Assembly: GCA_947683625.1 (NCBI GenBank)
Contig: CANTUR010000039.1
Span: forward strand, 3,782,001 to 3,846,000
Direction of reading: 5' to 3'
DNA from: Mallotus nudiflorus
Taxonomy: Eukaryota; Streptophyta; Magnoliopsida; Malpighiales; Euphorbiaceae
Length of the DNA stretch: 64,000 bases
Shown piece by piece: positions 1 through 11,803 of the stretch. A model generated the notes under the pieces. That model was not told the DNA's origin. It saw only the letters and a list, made by a program, of their open reading frames with translations, and made no database searches. The position numbers were made by a program, and so were the translations under genes. The stretch's first letter is position 1. Each line of letters starts with the position of its first letter.

Positions 1-413
1 TCCTTCCAAATCCTCCCCCTTTCCCTTTCTCAAAATGCTTTCCAGTGAAAAAATTCTGGTAAGAAAAAACCTGATAGTTCTAGTAAATTGCCATTGCAAC
101 TTTGAAACAGCATATCAGCAAAACAGTATCTCTCTGGGATTAACGAGGATGTTGAATATTATTAGAAGAACGATTATGCACATGAACTTATGGGAAACCA
201 AACTCCGTACCCGGGTTTTTCCAGCAAGGATATGCTATTTTGCTGTATACTATCACTAAAATAACTCAAAACAGGTGCAGATAATATATCTTAGATTTCA
301 TTTTAACTAAATTGAACCTATTTCAGAATTCATTTTAACAAGTTTTCTATATACAGAGACATGTAATCTAGAATTCGGAATTCCTAGTATGAATTATAGA
401 ATATTTATTTTAC
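1..413 (-). other. NAL1-like intron 3 (partial)
   Basis: AT-rich sequence downstream of the exon 3 donor. I searched the minus strand for the next expected exon (FVRADGAFIPFA-like) and did not see it, so the intron runs out of the window. Confidence 0.7.
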
Positions 414-654
414 CTGGGTTTGTTCCAGCAAAGATGCCATACCATAGCTCATCTGTAATAAATGATGTTGCTCTCTCCACAGCACCCAAATACACTCCAG
501 GTCCAAGGCTAGGTGGTAAAGGATGAAACATTTTCTGATTTGGATAGTCCAAATCAACAGCAACATGCCGATTTGTGAGGAAACCAACCTGTCGGTTTCC
601 TGTCCGGCTTTTAACAATGGCACCCAGGGTTCCATATGTCTCTTGGTTAGCAAC
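414..654 (-). CDS. NAL1-like coding exon 3 (catalytic His)
   Basis: 241 bp between acceptor TAG (657-655) and donor GTAAAA. It encodes VANQETYGTLGAIVKS, then the protease block with NRHVAVD (catalytic His) and ends GIFAGTNP plus one base of a split codon. An overlapping open frame on the same strand is only a shadow of this exon. Confidence 0.93.
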
Positions 655-3600
655 CTACAGATTTAACGCAATTTAGAAACTTCATCTAAATAAGTAAAAG
701 ATACAAGTAATAAAAATGTCTAAGCCTATGCAGATCTTGCCGCAAATTAAAGTTCCCAGCATGTGCTAGGAAATAAATTATAATAAAAATAATATGTAAA
801 CCATCCCATTTAAACAAAAGGGATATATCAATATTCAAGTACTAGTAACCAGAAGAAAATGGCAATTACATATCATATCCTGAAAGTGCTATTAGCACCT
901 TTTATTCCACCAAGAGGCTAGAAATTCTCTTCCAAATCTTGAAATGGCCTCCCATCAGTATAATAGTAATCAGAACAGCAGTTTTAGAGTGAGAAGACAT
1001 ATAAATTCTTGACCAAGATGAAAAGCCTAGGCATCTCCAGTTAATTTTATAAAAATCAATTCAGTTGTTGTAGTACTAGATATGATATTAAGACAAAGAA
1101 CCTAGCTTTACTAATTTGATGGAATATCCTTGCACAATGAAAGCTTTATAGAAAGAATAAAAAAATGACATCAGCATATCTGCTTCTTAGCTAATCCACC
1201 CTTAAGACTCCATTAATTATGCTAGTGCAGTGGCATGTGCTTAAAGTCCAACCACTAAATATAGAAAGTAAAAGAACAGATAAATTATTGAATCCATCTA
1301 AAACACTTATACACTCTGAAGTACAAGGTAGCAAAAATATATGCAAACAATTAGCAACATTTTTTTGGTACTAAACAATATCAAATCAAATTCCTAGAGC
1401 TCTGAAGCATTAGCAAACTTGGAGTGCAGTGCTAGTGATTGAGTTCAATGAAAGTTTTAAAGTCATTTATGAAGTTTATATACAATTTCAAACACAAATT
1501 TTAAGCTTGTTAGTAAGCATAAGAACATGAACACAGGCAGGCTCAACTTGATGAGTCATGATCATTTATTCAGTTACTGATTTAAAGTTGGCAATAAATA
1601 GATCTATGACCAACTTTATGTTGACAAAGTGTTATCGAATTTCCACAGCAAAAAAAATTAATCAAAACGATGGAGCACATTATCATTCATTTAATTAGCA
1701 ATTAATTATAAACTACAGTATGACAAGAGATGTTCAAAGTGAACATTGAGAGCAAAAGAAATAAACCTGGAAAGAAAATAACAGCTTAGCATGACTCCAG
1801 AAGTAGGCGAAATGAAAGCTGGAACAGCCCCATTGTTCTATAGAAGTTATCTTGCTCAAACACTAACCACTTCTTTATTTATCGCTGAAATATTGATTTC
1901 CATTAAGATTCATTATTTAAATTTTGGTTTTTTTTTTCATTTTAATATTGAATTCTTTTCTCCAACGCAGATATGGAAGTATCACTTAATACTATGATAT
2001 TTTTGAGCGTTCATAGAATGTCAAATCCTGATAGTATGCAAATAAAAAAAGTTTACTGGGGAAAAAAAGCTAGCTATTACTGAGAAATGTCTGAGTATTT
2101 GAGAGCATAGACAAAACCAAGCATGTGACTCTTCAAGGTTGCTGCAGTCACACCAAGGCAATGTTCAAATCAGATCATGTCACACAGCCCAAAATTCAAT
2201 GGAAAAAGTAAAATAAAACAACTCAGTTATGTCATACAATTGAGCACTGCATCAACAATATAATTATAGAAGCTGAGATATGATACATGAAGGCTTGCCT
2301 CCAACTGCAGTATCTAGCATAAAATTGGAAAAAATCTTGGTCATTTCTCGACTTGCTCTTTGCAAACTTTTGGAAGACGAATTATGCAGAAAATGAAGAA
2401 TCATTAATATCCAAATATTAACGCTCTTTGATCACTTTACATCATGTCAGCACTCAGCAGTCATGTTACCTGGTCTGACCCCATTCTTCACATACAAGTT
2501 GTATCACTCAAATTTACTGATATGCACTAAATACTTCTCTAACTCAGCTAAGTTGCATCAATTTCAAAAAAGGACAAAAAATCTTAGGCCATTAATAAAA
2601 CAATGTGATTAGGGTTATGCAAATGCCACACTGCTTGAAATGGTGTCCAAGTGGCAAATTCCTATTTTTTTGGCATGGTTTTTCCTCATATAATGCAAAT
2701 TGATTTTTGATGCAATGACATAAAGGATTCCAAGACTCTGAATTTAGAAATGATCGTTGGCATTTATAACAGAAATAACAAGAATTTTCAGCTCTATCCA
2801 GTCTCAAAATTGGTGATTAACCAGATGGAGATCTAAATCAGTTTTGACAGTATCCATTCAAAGTTCCAATATCAAATAGAGAAATTTGTTATGATACTTG
2901 ATTAAGATATATACTAAAATCCAACTAATGTTGCCTGCGAGATGCTTAGTGTGAACTTTTAACCATGGACCAAATCAAATGTAGAGAAGATATGATAGAG
3001 CTTTCTTCAAAAAATTCAGTCAATTTTAAGTTTATAAAATTATAAAATCCAATAAAATCAAAAGAGAGGTCTCATCCATGATATTGATAGAACATTCTGA
3101 ATTTTCAAACTAACGATGTGTGTTGACGTTGTATGATAGAGCAATGAAAATCCTTCATGTACACCTAAACTTCACATTTTCCATGAATAATGCTCATTGC
3201 TCTGTTGTGTGGGGGGGCACTTGCCACCACCAACAAAAGGTTTGGACTCATTGATCTAGGATATACATGGTCAAGATCAATCAAGTAAATTTCAAATTTT
3301 ATGAAAATTCAAATCCATGGTCTATCCTTCTATATCTATATCTCTTCTGTTCCATCAAGGCATCACCTCACAAAAATAATTAACACCATTGTTGGCTTCA
3401 AGATGACATCAGATAAATTGTCATCTTGGATGATTCAATCTCTAAAACTGGGAAACTATTTTTGTTTTTTCAAGAAAAAGAAAGCAAAATCTGATGAATT
3501 TAGGCCAATAACAAGGCAACAAGTTGATCTATTCAGACCAACTTCTATCACCCAAAAGTTTATAACCCCCTAATGTCTATCTAACAGCTAGATAACTCAT

Positions 3601-4723
3601 CAAAATATTGAATTAACAAAAACTCCAAAAACATCTCTAAAAAAATTTACCTGGTTACATATCACCTGAGAAATCTACAATTTTTCCTTAACAAGTCAAC
3701 CTGATGTATATGTTAATCATCATTCAAAAGCAATAATACATATTTAAGACCGTTGCATTTAAATGAGTTGTACTCGTATTATTTAATTAACACAAGGAAC
3801 AGACATGAAGTAAAATACCTGGGAACCAGAACCAATGCATGGATCACTTCCCCTTAACCCATCTACAAGCTCTGTGTATAACTGTTCCTTTTGAGTTGGT
3901 GCAGGTGCTCCATAATAGGAGAATTCAACAACATCTACATCACACCATACGCCTCCTGGTCCCTGCTTCATACAGTGAAAGACAATTTAACTTCCTGAAT
4001 AAACAATTACGTTAGTCATATACCAAGCTATGCTTAAAGTTTTGAATATGCTATATGTTTTTTCCAATATTTCAAAACATAATAAAGAGAGAGATACGGG
4101 CATCCTCACTCCATATTCTCTTTCTCACTCAAAAAAAAAAAAAAAAGCATTTTAAGAAAAATAAACACCTATAGGTCAATGAAGGAAAGATAGAACCCAA
4201 AGTCAATATGAAAAGAAAGATGTCTAACCTCAAGTGCAGCAGGTAAGCACTGAACATGGCTGAGCCATTGCCTATGAACTTTGCGGGCTACAAAGACAAG
4301 AATAGCTGGAATATCTGTCAAGACACCTCGTCGGATCCTAAAACCAATTGCAGTTCCCAGACTAAAGCGGCGCAAGATTTTGCTATGAAATGCCCTTATA
4401 GTCATCAATTCAAGTAATGTTGTGGCTTGCTGCCCTGATGGCAACCTCCCAAGAGTTTCTGGCAGCACCCCCTTCTGAAGATTTCCAAAATAGTTTGCTC
4501 TATCTTCGACCTTATAATTTAATTGACTCAGAGTGGGCCAAGAAAAGTAGGCAGCATTACTTTCAGAGTGTTGAGCACCCGATGCAAAGGGTTGAAGTGA
4601 AGTTGGACTAGACCAGGGCAGATTAGGATGATTGCAACAGTTTCTTTCCAAATCTAAAGCTGACTCTTCAGACTGTGTTGAACCAGAATGATGCAATCTT
4701 AAATCCAGTTTGTTCCTGTCCAT
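414..4723 (-). CDS. NAL1-like: NARROW LEAF1-like trypsin-type serine protease (5' half; 3' end outside window)
   Basis: Three exons (4723-4229, 3962-3819, 654-414) join in phase 0, 0 and 1 to give 293 codons with no stop. The protein starts MDRNKLDL, has a low-complexity Ser-rich N-terminus, then a conserved core (ANYFGNLQKG, LMTIRAFHSKILRRFSLGTA, DIPAILVFVARKVH, GGVWCDVDVVEFSYYGAPAP, GSGSQ, VGFLTNRHVAVDLDYPNQKM). This matches the plant NAL1 family known from rice leaf-width, vein and auxin-transport work. The His of NRHVAVD corresponds to the family's catalytic His; the catalytic Asp and Ser exons must lie left of base 1. All splice sites are GT/AG. Family members are about 600 residues, so roughly half is present. 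The ATG at 4723 opens the conserved N-terminus. The reading frame looks intact and functional despite the transposon nest beginning about 3 kb upstream. Confidence 0.93.
655..3818 (-). other. NAL1-like intron 2 (3.16 kb)
   Basis: Bounded by GTATTT...TAG on the minus strand. AT-rich, with a short G7 run near 3210; I see no coding signal and no recognisable transposon ends. The small open frames in it lack any family similarity. Confidence 0.8.
3819..3962 (-). CDS. NAL1-like coding exon 2
   Basis: 48 codons between acceptor CAG (3965-3963) and donor GTATTT. It encodes the GPGGVWCDVDVVEFSYYGAP block through GSDPCIGSGSQ. Phase 0 at both ends; the intron to exon 1 is 266 bp. Confidence 0.93.
4229..4723 (-). 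CDS. NAL1-like coding exon 1
   Basis: 165 codons from ATG at 4723 to the Glu codon GAG, followed by donor GTTAGA. It carries the Ser-rich N-terminus and the RAFHSKILRRFSLGTAIGF and ARKVHRQWL blocks. Phase 0. Confidence 0.92.
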
Positions 4724-5760
4724 CTTTCAGCTCTCCTACACATACAGAGTCCACAGTGCTTAAAGCCCAATATAGTTTATCAGAATAAATTCTCAAAATA
4801 TTACAAAACATGGCGTATTTGAATTATCAATGGCATTCAAAGTATATCTAATCTAGAAAGCAGGGAAGTTGCAGAAGAAAAGAACCGAATTTTATTTATA
4901 AAATAAGTGTTCTCCACGACTCTTTAGAATGAAAATCAACTTCTAAAAGCAGCAAAAGGACAACCAACAAGCAACCAAAAAAGTCCAAAATCAACTTCAA
5001 AGAGTATAGAGGATTTATATCAGTGATTCATATGCATTAAAAACAAAAGAAATAGCTCAGCTTGATTACCAAAGAATAGAAAGCCATTGAGAGAGTGAAT
5101 TGAGAATAAGTGGCTGTGCAATACAGATAAGTCAACACCAAAACATGGACATGGAAAAGAAAACATAAAGAGGAAAAAGTACTATAAAGAAGCTAATCCC
5201 CTATCATCTGATATATCAATAAAGCAAAAGAGCCAAAAAAATCAACGAATTGGGTTTTTTTTAAAAATTAGATTGAAAAAAAAAAAACTGAATAAAGGGT
5301 GTGACAAAATGACAGAAAATTAATCATAAAAGAAAGCAGAAAGCGAGAGAGCGACAAAATAGACAAAACCCAAATGAAAAATAAGGCCAAATCACTGAAG
5401 CAAAGCAAGAAAAAGAGAAGATGGAATATGCATACATAATACATAAAAGGAGATCATATTATGTTGAAGGAATTAGTTTTTGTTTTAAGATAAACGTCAC
5501 AAACCGATGAAAAAAAGATGGAGCTGTGAACTGATGGGTAAGGCCAAATAGAATAGTGTGTTGAAGTTCATGCCCCAGTCACTTTGCTCCTCGGCGACAC
5601 TTAAATCACTTTCTGTGTTTTATGTTAAGGATATTGCTCATAGACTGAGAGTCCAGAAACTACCCCCATGCCTGCCTGGGCAAAACACACAGACTCACAC
5701 ACACACAGAGAAAGCGAGAGAGAGATAGAAAGAGAGAGTCTCAAATGCTTATGAAATGGT
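4724..5760 (-). promoter_or_regulatory. NAL1-like 5' UTR and proximal promoter region
   Basis: Upstream of the ATG the minus strand runs through AT-rich sequence to a less AT-rich block at 5560-5745 that ends in CA and GA tracts (5693-5741). On the gene strand this reads as CT/GT-rich leader sequence, typical of plant 5' UTRs. A 5'-UTR intron between about 5550 and 4735 is likely, since a TGTGTAG acceptor-like site lies just before the ATG, but I could not fix the donor. The transcription start is inferred, not seen. Confidence 0.45.
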
Positions 5761-5997
5761 ATTTTAATATATTATATTATTTATTATTTAGATAATATGT
5801 ATATATATATTTTTCAAATAATAAAAATATGATGGACCACCTTAATGAAATCAATGCATATATATATGTAGTATATCTGTTGTGATCCTACTATAGATTG
5901 CTGTTCCTGATTATATTATATTTCATTTTTTTTTCTTGCAACAGTAAATTGTTGTTAACTATAAAAGTTTCATTTTTCATGTTGCAATTTTTATTTT

Positions 5998-5998
<1 letters not shown>

Positions 5999-6030
<32 letters not shown>
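5999..6030. repeat. (TA)n microsatellite
   Basis: About 16 uninterrupted TA units in the spacer upstream of the NAL1-like gene. Confidence 0.95.
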
Positions 6031-6034
<4 letters not shown>

Positions 6035-6065
6035 AATTACGGAAAATTACTTTATGATTTTTCGA

Positions 6066-6262
6066 TTTTAAAATTTTAAATATATATTTTATTTTGTGAC
6101 AATTTAAGTCATGTATTTTTATTGTTTTGACAATTTTTAATATATAAGGGTAACACTATTAAATGAGTAAAATAAATATATTGAAAATCATCAAATAATG
6201 ATAAACATAGGACTTAAATTGTCATAAAAAGTGAAATACATACTTAAAATTGTAAAATATTA
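6066..6262. repeat. Palindromic MITE-like inverted repeat
   Basis: The left arm (6066-6121) contains TGACAATTTAAGTCATGTAT. The right arm (6203-6262) contains its near reverse complement (GACTTAAATTGTCATAAAA, then ATACATACTTAAAATT). The arms flank about 80 bp of AT-rich sequence. A third degraded arm follows at about 6325-6365. No coding capacity; target-site duplications are not clear. Confidence 0.6.
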
Positions 6263-6547
6263 AAATTATAATTTAACAGTGTTAGATTTGTATATTTGAA
6301 ATTATCAAATGACAATAAATATATAATCCAAATTATCATAAAATTAAATGCATACTTAAAACTTTAAACTCACTTTAAAACTTTAAACTCACTTTAAAAC
6401 TTCATATCTTTCCCTAATTTTTTATTCTCCTTTTTCCTGTTTGGATGGCTGCTGCCTATTACTAATGGGGTAATCACATTTCTTGGTGTAAAAGAAGAGT
6501 AAGCGTTGAGATGGATTTTAATGGTGGAGAATTTTTTCTTTGGATCC

Positions 6548-6578
<31 letters not shown>

Positions 6579-6789
6579 TTTAGCTTGGTGGAGGGAAATT
6601 AAGGGTCCCATCCGTATTTGCTCCCCAAAAGTAGCACATTCTTCTCTCAAATAATTCAATTCCCACCCATATAATTGAGGTGGGGAGAGTCAGGTAAAGC
6701 CTTCTGTTTTCTTTTTGTTCTTGTACATTTATTTTACTAGTAGTTATATTTGTAATATATATATATATATATATATATATAGATTTTTA

Positions 6790-6927
6790 ATTATTCCTAG
6801 GTGGGTAAAAACAATTTTGTTTTCTTGTCCAAAGGGTAGATATATTGATGCTTGTTTGATTATTCCTAGGTGGGTAAAAACAATTTTGTTTTCTTGTCCA
6901 AAGGGTAGATATATTGATGCTTGTTTG
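6790..6927. repeat. Perfect 69-bp tandem duplication
   Basis: The unit beginning ATTATTCCTAGGTGGGTAAA at 6790 is repeated without a mismatch from 6859. The two copies are directly adjacent, which indicates a recent local duplication. Confidence 0.95.
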
Positions 6928-7549
6928 ATCTTTGCTTATCATTTGCTTTCTCTAGTTGGATTTCCTTTTTTTTTTTTTAGAAAAAAAAAACAAGAATTTA
7001 GAAGATAGGCAGAATTTCATAAATAATATCATTACTTCTTTTACTTTTATCCCCGTAATGGGATTTATCTCTTACCTCTTTTCTTTTTTCTTTTTATCTT
7101 CTTTTCAATATCACAAGTGTATTTAATGATATGATCATTAATGTTTCCAGTTGCAGCCTCCATGAAGCATTAAAAAAGTTTACTTTATCACTTTTTTTTT
7201 TTCAATATTATAATTTTAAAAACTTTTTATAGTATTTTTTAAAACGAAATAACATATTTTATTCAAAAATATTTTTAATTTATCAAAAGAGAACAAATGT
7301 TTTTTTTTTTTTGAAATAGCTCCATTTATCGTAAGAATTTGTGTTTTTTTTTTTATAACCGGAGTTACTGATACAAGTCCAAACTAAGATTATCATTCAA
7401 ACTAAGATTACAAGTGCAACACTTCAAAACCCATAAAGAATTTACTTGTTTAAATTCATAAGGAAAAAGATAACTTAGTTCAATTCAAATAGTAAAGAAT
7501 TAATTTAAATTACAAATAAGTCTTAATCGAACCAAATATATATTTTATT

Positions 7550-7552
<3 letters not shown>

Positions 7553-7592
<40 letters not shown>
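7553..7592. repeat. (AT)n microsatellite
   Basis: About 20 AT units. Confidence 0.95.
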
Positions 7593-7595
<3 letters not shown>

Positions 7596-8557
7596 TCTCT
7601 TTTCAATTTCATTTATAGACTCATAAAGAAATCTAACTTAAGTATCAGAGTGCTAGTGAGAAGAATCTCATAAGTTCACTTAACTCTTTTAGTGCTTGTA
7701 GGTTTGAAGGACCTATAAACGAGTTATCAAGTGACGCTGTCTATAAGGAAAAATCATCCTTCAAATTGTTTAAAGATTGTTGTTGTTTTTTGAAGAAGTT
7801 TTTATTACATTTGTTCTAAAATCTTCCACCCCTTAAGAAATTTATTCAGGAATGAGCACCATTACACTACCCATTAACCTTATGACTTCTAATTCACATG
7901 CTGATAGAATGACTTAGCCAAAGTAAACATTTTGGAGGCAATCACTTCACTGGCTAATTTACTCTTATGGTTGAATCTTTTTAGAGGAATTCATGCTTTT
8001 CCTTATTATGCCCCTTTGCAATACTCAAGCAAACCCATTTTGTTTATTCCATTCCTAAATTTGTCTAACTTTCTAGTGGTAGCTACTATAACTGATTTAA
8101 ACCTAACTCACTAACCAATCAATATGCCCTCTTTATATAAAGAAGCTTTAATAAACAAGTTAAAGACTTAAATAGGCCTTATACAACAATAATTGTCCAT
8201 CTTAACCTAAGAAAATATTCAAGTCGAAGGAGTATCTTGCTTGATCACCGTAACTTTATTACCCAGAGCTCCTACCAAGAATCTTAGAGGAGTAGAATTT
8301 GGTCATAATAACGCCAAAATACGTTGATCCAAAAGTCATCTTTCAAACAACCATGAATCCGAGTTCATTAGAGAAGAAGAATATGAGTCAAATGTTTGAC
8401 TCCTACTAAAAGAAAGGACTAATCTTAATTGACAGATAAAGGAGGCAATGCATAAAGCTTGGTTATTACCTAATGACATTAACGAATGTATCCTGGAAGG
8501 AAGTATCCTTTTTATTAATAGTATTATAAATACATAGATTCCTCCTCGAGTTTAAAA

Positions 8558-10805
8558 TGTTAGGAATCAGTTATGCTACGTAGGCATCAAAACTTATGTG
8601 GTGAGCACAAACCTAAATAGAGCAAATTTTAAAATTTTTACTCAACATAACTCTTAATCACATGAAGAATTCCAATTCCAAGGATCCAATTTGCATTTAA
8701 ACACATAGTTTATAATAAAAAACAACAAGTGAACAACAACTTAGGAATTCTAAATTTAAGAATACTTATAAATTTCTTAGTTTGGTGTAGACCGTAAGTA
8801 TTGTACAAGCTTTGATTCAACTTTTGAATCAATTACTTAGCCTCCCAAGTGTAAGGCCTCTAGCTTGAAACACCAAAGCTTTGTCAGCCGCCTTCTTATC
8901 TTGATTAAGCTTAGTAGCAAGTACCCTTTCTAAGTGACCCTTGTGAACTTACACTAACTTAATTTACTTGCAAGAACTTAGAGTTTATTTTGTGTATATT
9001 TTGTTTTTCCTTTTAGTATATTTTCTTACCAAAAAACTCTACACACTTTCTCAAATTAACAACTTATATTTATTTCTTTATTGCATTTGCTCATTCACGT
9101 AACTCTCTTCCTTAGAACTCTTTTAAGGATATGTATATACAGAAAGTGAGTTGATATAGACATGCATAAAATTAAACATCACTTATACCACATCATTAGT
9201 ATATGACTTTGCATGCCACCTTGCATATACCTTTGACATGGTTAGTGAACAAATTGTGCAATTAACTTACTACATCATTAGCTTGCCACCTTGACATTAA
9301 AACATCATTAGTTTGCCACCTTGACATAGTAATGTATAAAAAAATGTGTAGAAAATACATCTCATGTATTATATTTATTCAAAGTCAACAATTTACACAT
9401 AATTATTAATTAAATTATTAATAATTTAATATCTCATATTAAATCTAATAATTTAATTAATAACATATATTATTATTAATTTAATTATTAATAATTTAAT
9501 ATCTCATATTAAATTTAATAATTTAATTAATAATATATATTATTATTAATTCACTATTTTAATTAATATCTCATATTAATTAAATATAAATTAATAATAA
9601 AACTCTTAATGGAATTAGATTTCATGATATACTAGAATCATTCCTTAAAGCATAAATCCAATTCCATTAATCTTAATTAATTGATTAAACTATTTAATCA
9701 ATAATTAGATTAATATTAAATGGTGATTTGGCAAAACTCTATTAGGTGTGACTTACTAGGTTCATGTCTAATTGGCAATGAGAATATAATATCAACACTT
9801 GATATTATTTGAAACTTTTTAAGTCTAAATGTGAAAATCCTAATTATGCACATTTAGTTCTCATAAGTTATAAGTGACCCCTAGCATCGATATCACAACT
9901 CCCCAATTAGATATGAATGTATTTATTAATTCACACGAACCCTTTTAGTCATAATTACTGTGCACTAAAATCCCTTCATTAAAAGATCCCAATATGGCCT
10001 AGAGTCAAAGATAAATCAAACTCTAATAGCTATATCATATTTTCTCATCTCAAGTTATATCTTTTGATAAAACACAACAAATACTAGAAACTCTTTCTAG
10101 CACTGAAACTCTTTCAGATTGTGTTATGTTTGTCCTGGCCAGGAACTCTTTCATCAAGAAAAGACTTAGATAACATAGGATCTTATCCTGGTTCACTTTA
10201 AGTAATGAATCCCATATTGGTCGAACACTCATCCTTACATTTAACCAACTAGAGCCACCACACTCTATATACCCATGTGTAAGTAACATAAGTATATAAG
10301 CAGTAACAAACTTTAACCACTTAAATGTGGATGATCGTGTCACCTCAGGTCAAAGGACTATATGCACTATTATGACCTAAATTGTGATTGTTGACCATAA
10401 GTGAATATCCATGCGATCACGTATTTAATATCACTGTTCAATGCACACATCACATGAGTATTCACATGTCTATTCTGATATCTTATATCAAGTAGCATAA
10501 GACTTACTACCTCCCATTATTAGTATTACATACTAATGAAGGAAAATAGACAGAGGTCAAAGTCTAATTAATATTTACCAAATATCAATTATATGATTGT
10601 GAACATTTTATAGCATATGTACTAAATAAATTTGTAGCTCATATTATCAACTCTTGATAATGAATATATTTAACATGATGCTAATGGATAAATATTCAAT
10701 TAAATAAACACTTTAAATAATACAATATTCTTTTATTATCATTGGGATAATTTACAATGTCATTATACATTTCAAGAATGACACTAGGGCACATCTATAC
10801 TAACA
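8558..10805 (-). mobile_element. Solo LTR of a Ty1/copia-type element (C1)
   Basis: The 2,248-bp unit begins TGTTAGG and ends ACTAACA, with the TGTTA/TAACA terminal inversion usual for copia LTRs. It is flanked by the perfect 5-bp duplication TAAAA (8553-8557 and 10806-10810). Read on the minus strand it starts TGTTAGTATAGATGTGCCC, a layout typical of plant copia LTR starts. No PBS, polypurine tract or coding region adjoins it, so it is a solo LTR left by LTR-LTR recombination. A second LTR of the same family (C2) lies just to the right. Confidence 0.85.
9411..9550. repeat. 70-bp AT-rich tandem duplication inside LTR C1
   Basis: The segment containing ATAATTTAATATCTCATATT at 9421 recurs at 9491 with only a few substitutions. 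The two units are adjacent. Confidence 0.85.
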
Positions 10806-10810
10806 TAAAA

Positions 10811-11024
10811 TCCTTTAGCTAGATTAATATGATGGTACATGAGATCTAATTGCCAATGTCTTAAATTCTGAATGAAGATGATGCTTTAAAATGTCAATGA
10901 TGTTATCCTATGCTGAGTCTTTCATACAATATTGTCAAAGACAGCCAAATAGTGATCTCATAGACTACCAAAAAATTCTATCTCTTATTTTGAGGAATAA
11001 TTGATTAATTCTACACTAGCTTTT
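10811..11024. other. Unassigned 214-bp segment between LTRs C1 and C2
   Basis: No intact open frame. It directly follows the TSD of solo LTR C1, so it is host sequence for C1. It may be remnant internal sequence of the C-family element, but I found no domain. Confidence 0.4.
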
Positions 11025-11803
11025 GAAGGGATCGATTACATACACCAAATTACAAGTGGAAGCATAATGTGAACATGTATCTAGTTAGGGTTAATTTTAA
11101 AATTTTTTCCTAGCATGCAACCTTTGCTTGAAGACAAGAAATTCCAAATAACCCTAGATCATATCATATGTTATTTACACAGTTAAATGCATGCATGCTT
11201 AAATGGATAACATTTAAAATAGATTCACAAACAATAAAAACACATATGATGTTAAGAGACCTACATTTAAGAGTTTATAACTTTAATAAACTCCAAATAT
11301 TGATAACACAATCAATAAGCTTTTAGTTGTGGTTCATGTGAATCTACAAACTTTTAACTCCCCAAGTGTGAAGCCTTTAACTCAAAATATATGAGAAGCA
11401 CCGAAATGACTTTAAGCCTTTAATGGAGTTCTAATTGCAAGCTCCTCTTTTTGGTGACCTAAGAAATTATTAGAGCTCCTTCTTAGTTTAAATGATTTAG
11501 GACTTGTTACCTCAAATGGATGGATATATGTAGCCTTTAAATTATACAACTCTTACATAACACAAACTCTATATATGATAATTATGGGCTAATGTATGAA
11601 ACATAACTCTTGTATTTCACTTACACACTCATTACATTTAAAAAGAAATAATAAAAAAAAATTTAACTCTTGAGAACTCTCTCTTATTTTCTCTCTTGTG
11701 TTTTGAATGTCTTTAGTTAAGTGTGAAGTGGTAAGCAGTGTAGAGAAATTTCATTAACTTAGTATAAATGTGAGAGACTAATTTGCATATGTAGATATCC
11801 TCT

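Larger units (their letters stand above)
6270..8552. other. AT-rich spacer, no gene seen
   Basis: Contains the poly-T tract at 6549-6572, AT microsatellites and the 69-bp duplication listed separately. The open frames at 6715-7008 and 7932-8114 are low-complexity or family-less and are not called as genes. Confidence 0.6.

Noticed and set aside
405..653. 82-codon open frame on the minus strand
   Set aside because: Another frame of the same strand encodes the conserved NAL1 protease block; this frame is a shadow.
4417..4611. 64-codon open frame on the plus strand
   Set aside because: It lies opposite the NAL1-like exon 1 and has no family; it is a shadow.
6715..7008. 97-codon open frame with an internal repeat
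   Set aside because: Its repeat is just the 69-bp DNA duplication (69 is divisible by three), and the rest is low-complexity AT-rich sequence.
10050..10343. 97-codon open frame on the minus strand
   Set aside because: It is inside solo LTR C1, in element orientation but within normal LTR sequence; no domain or support.
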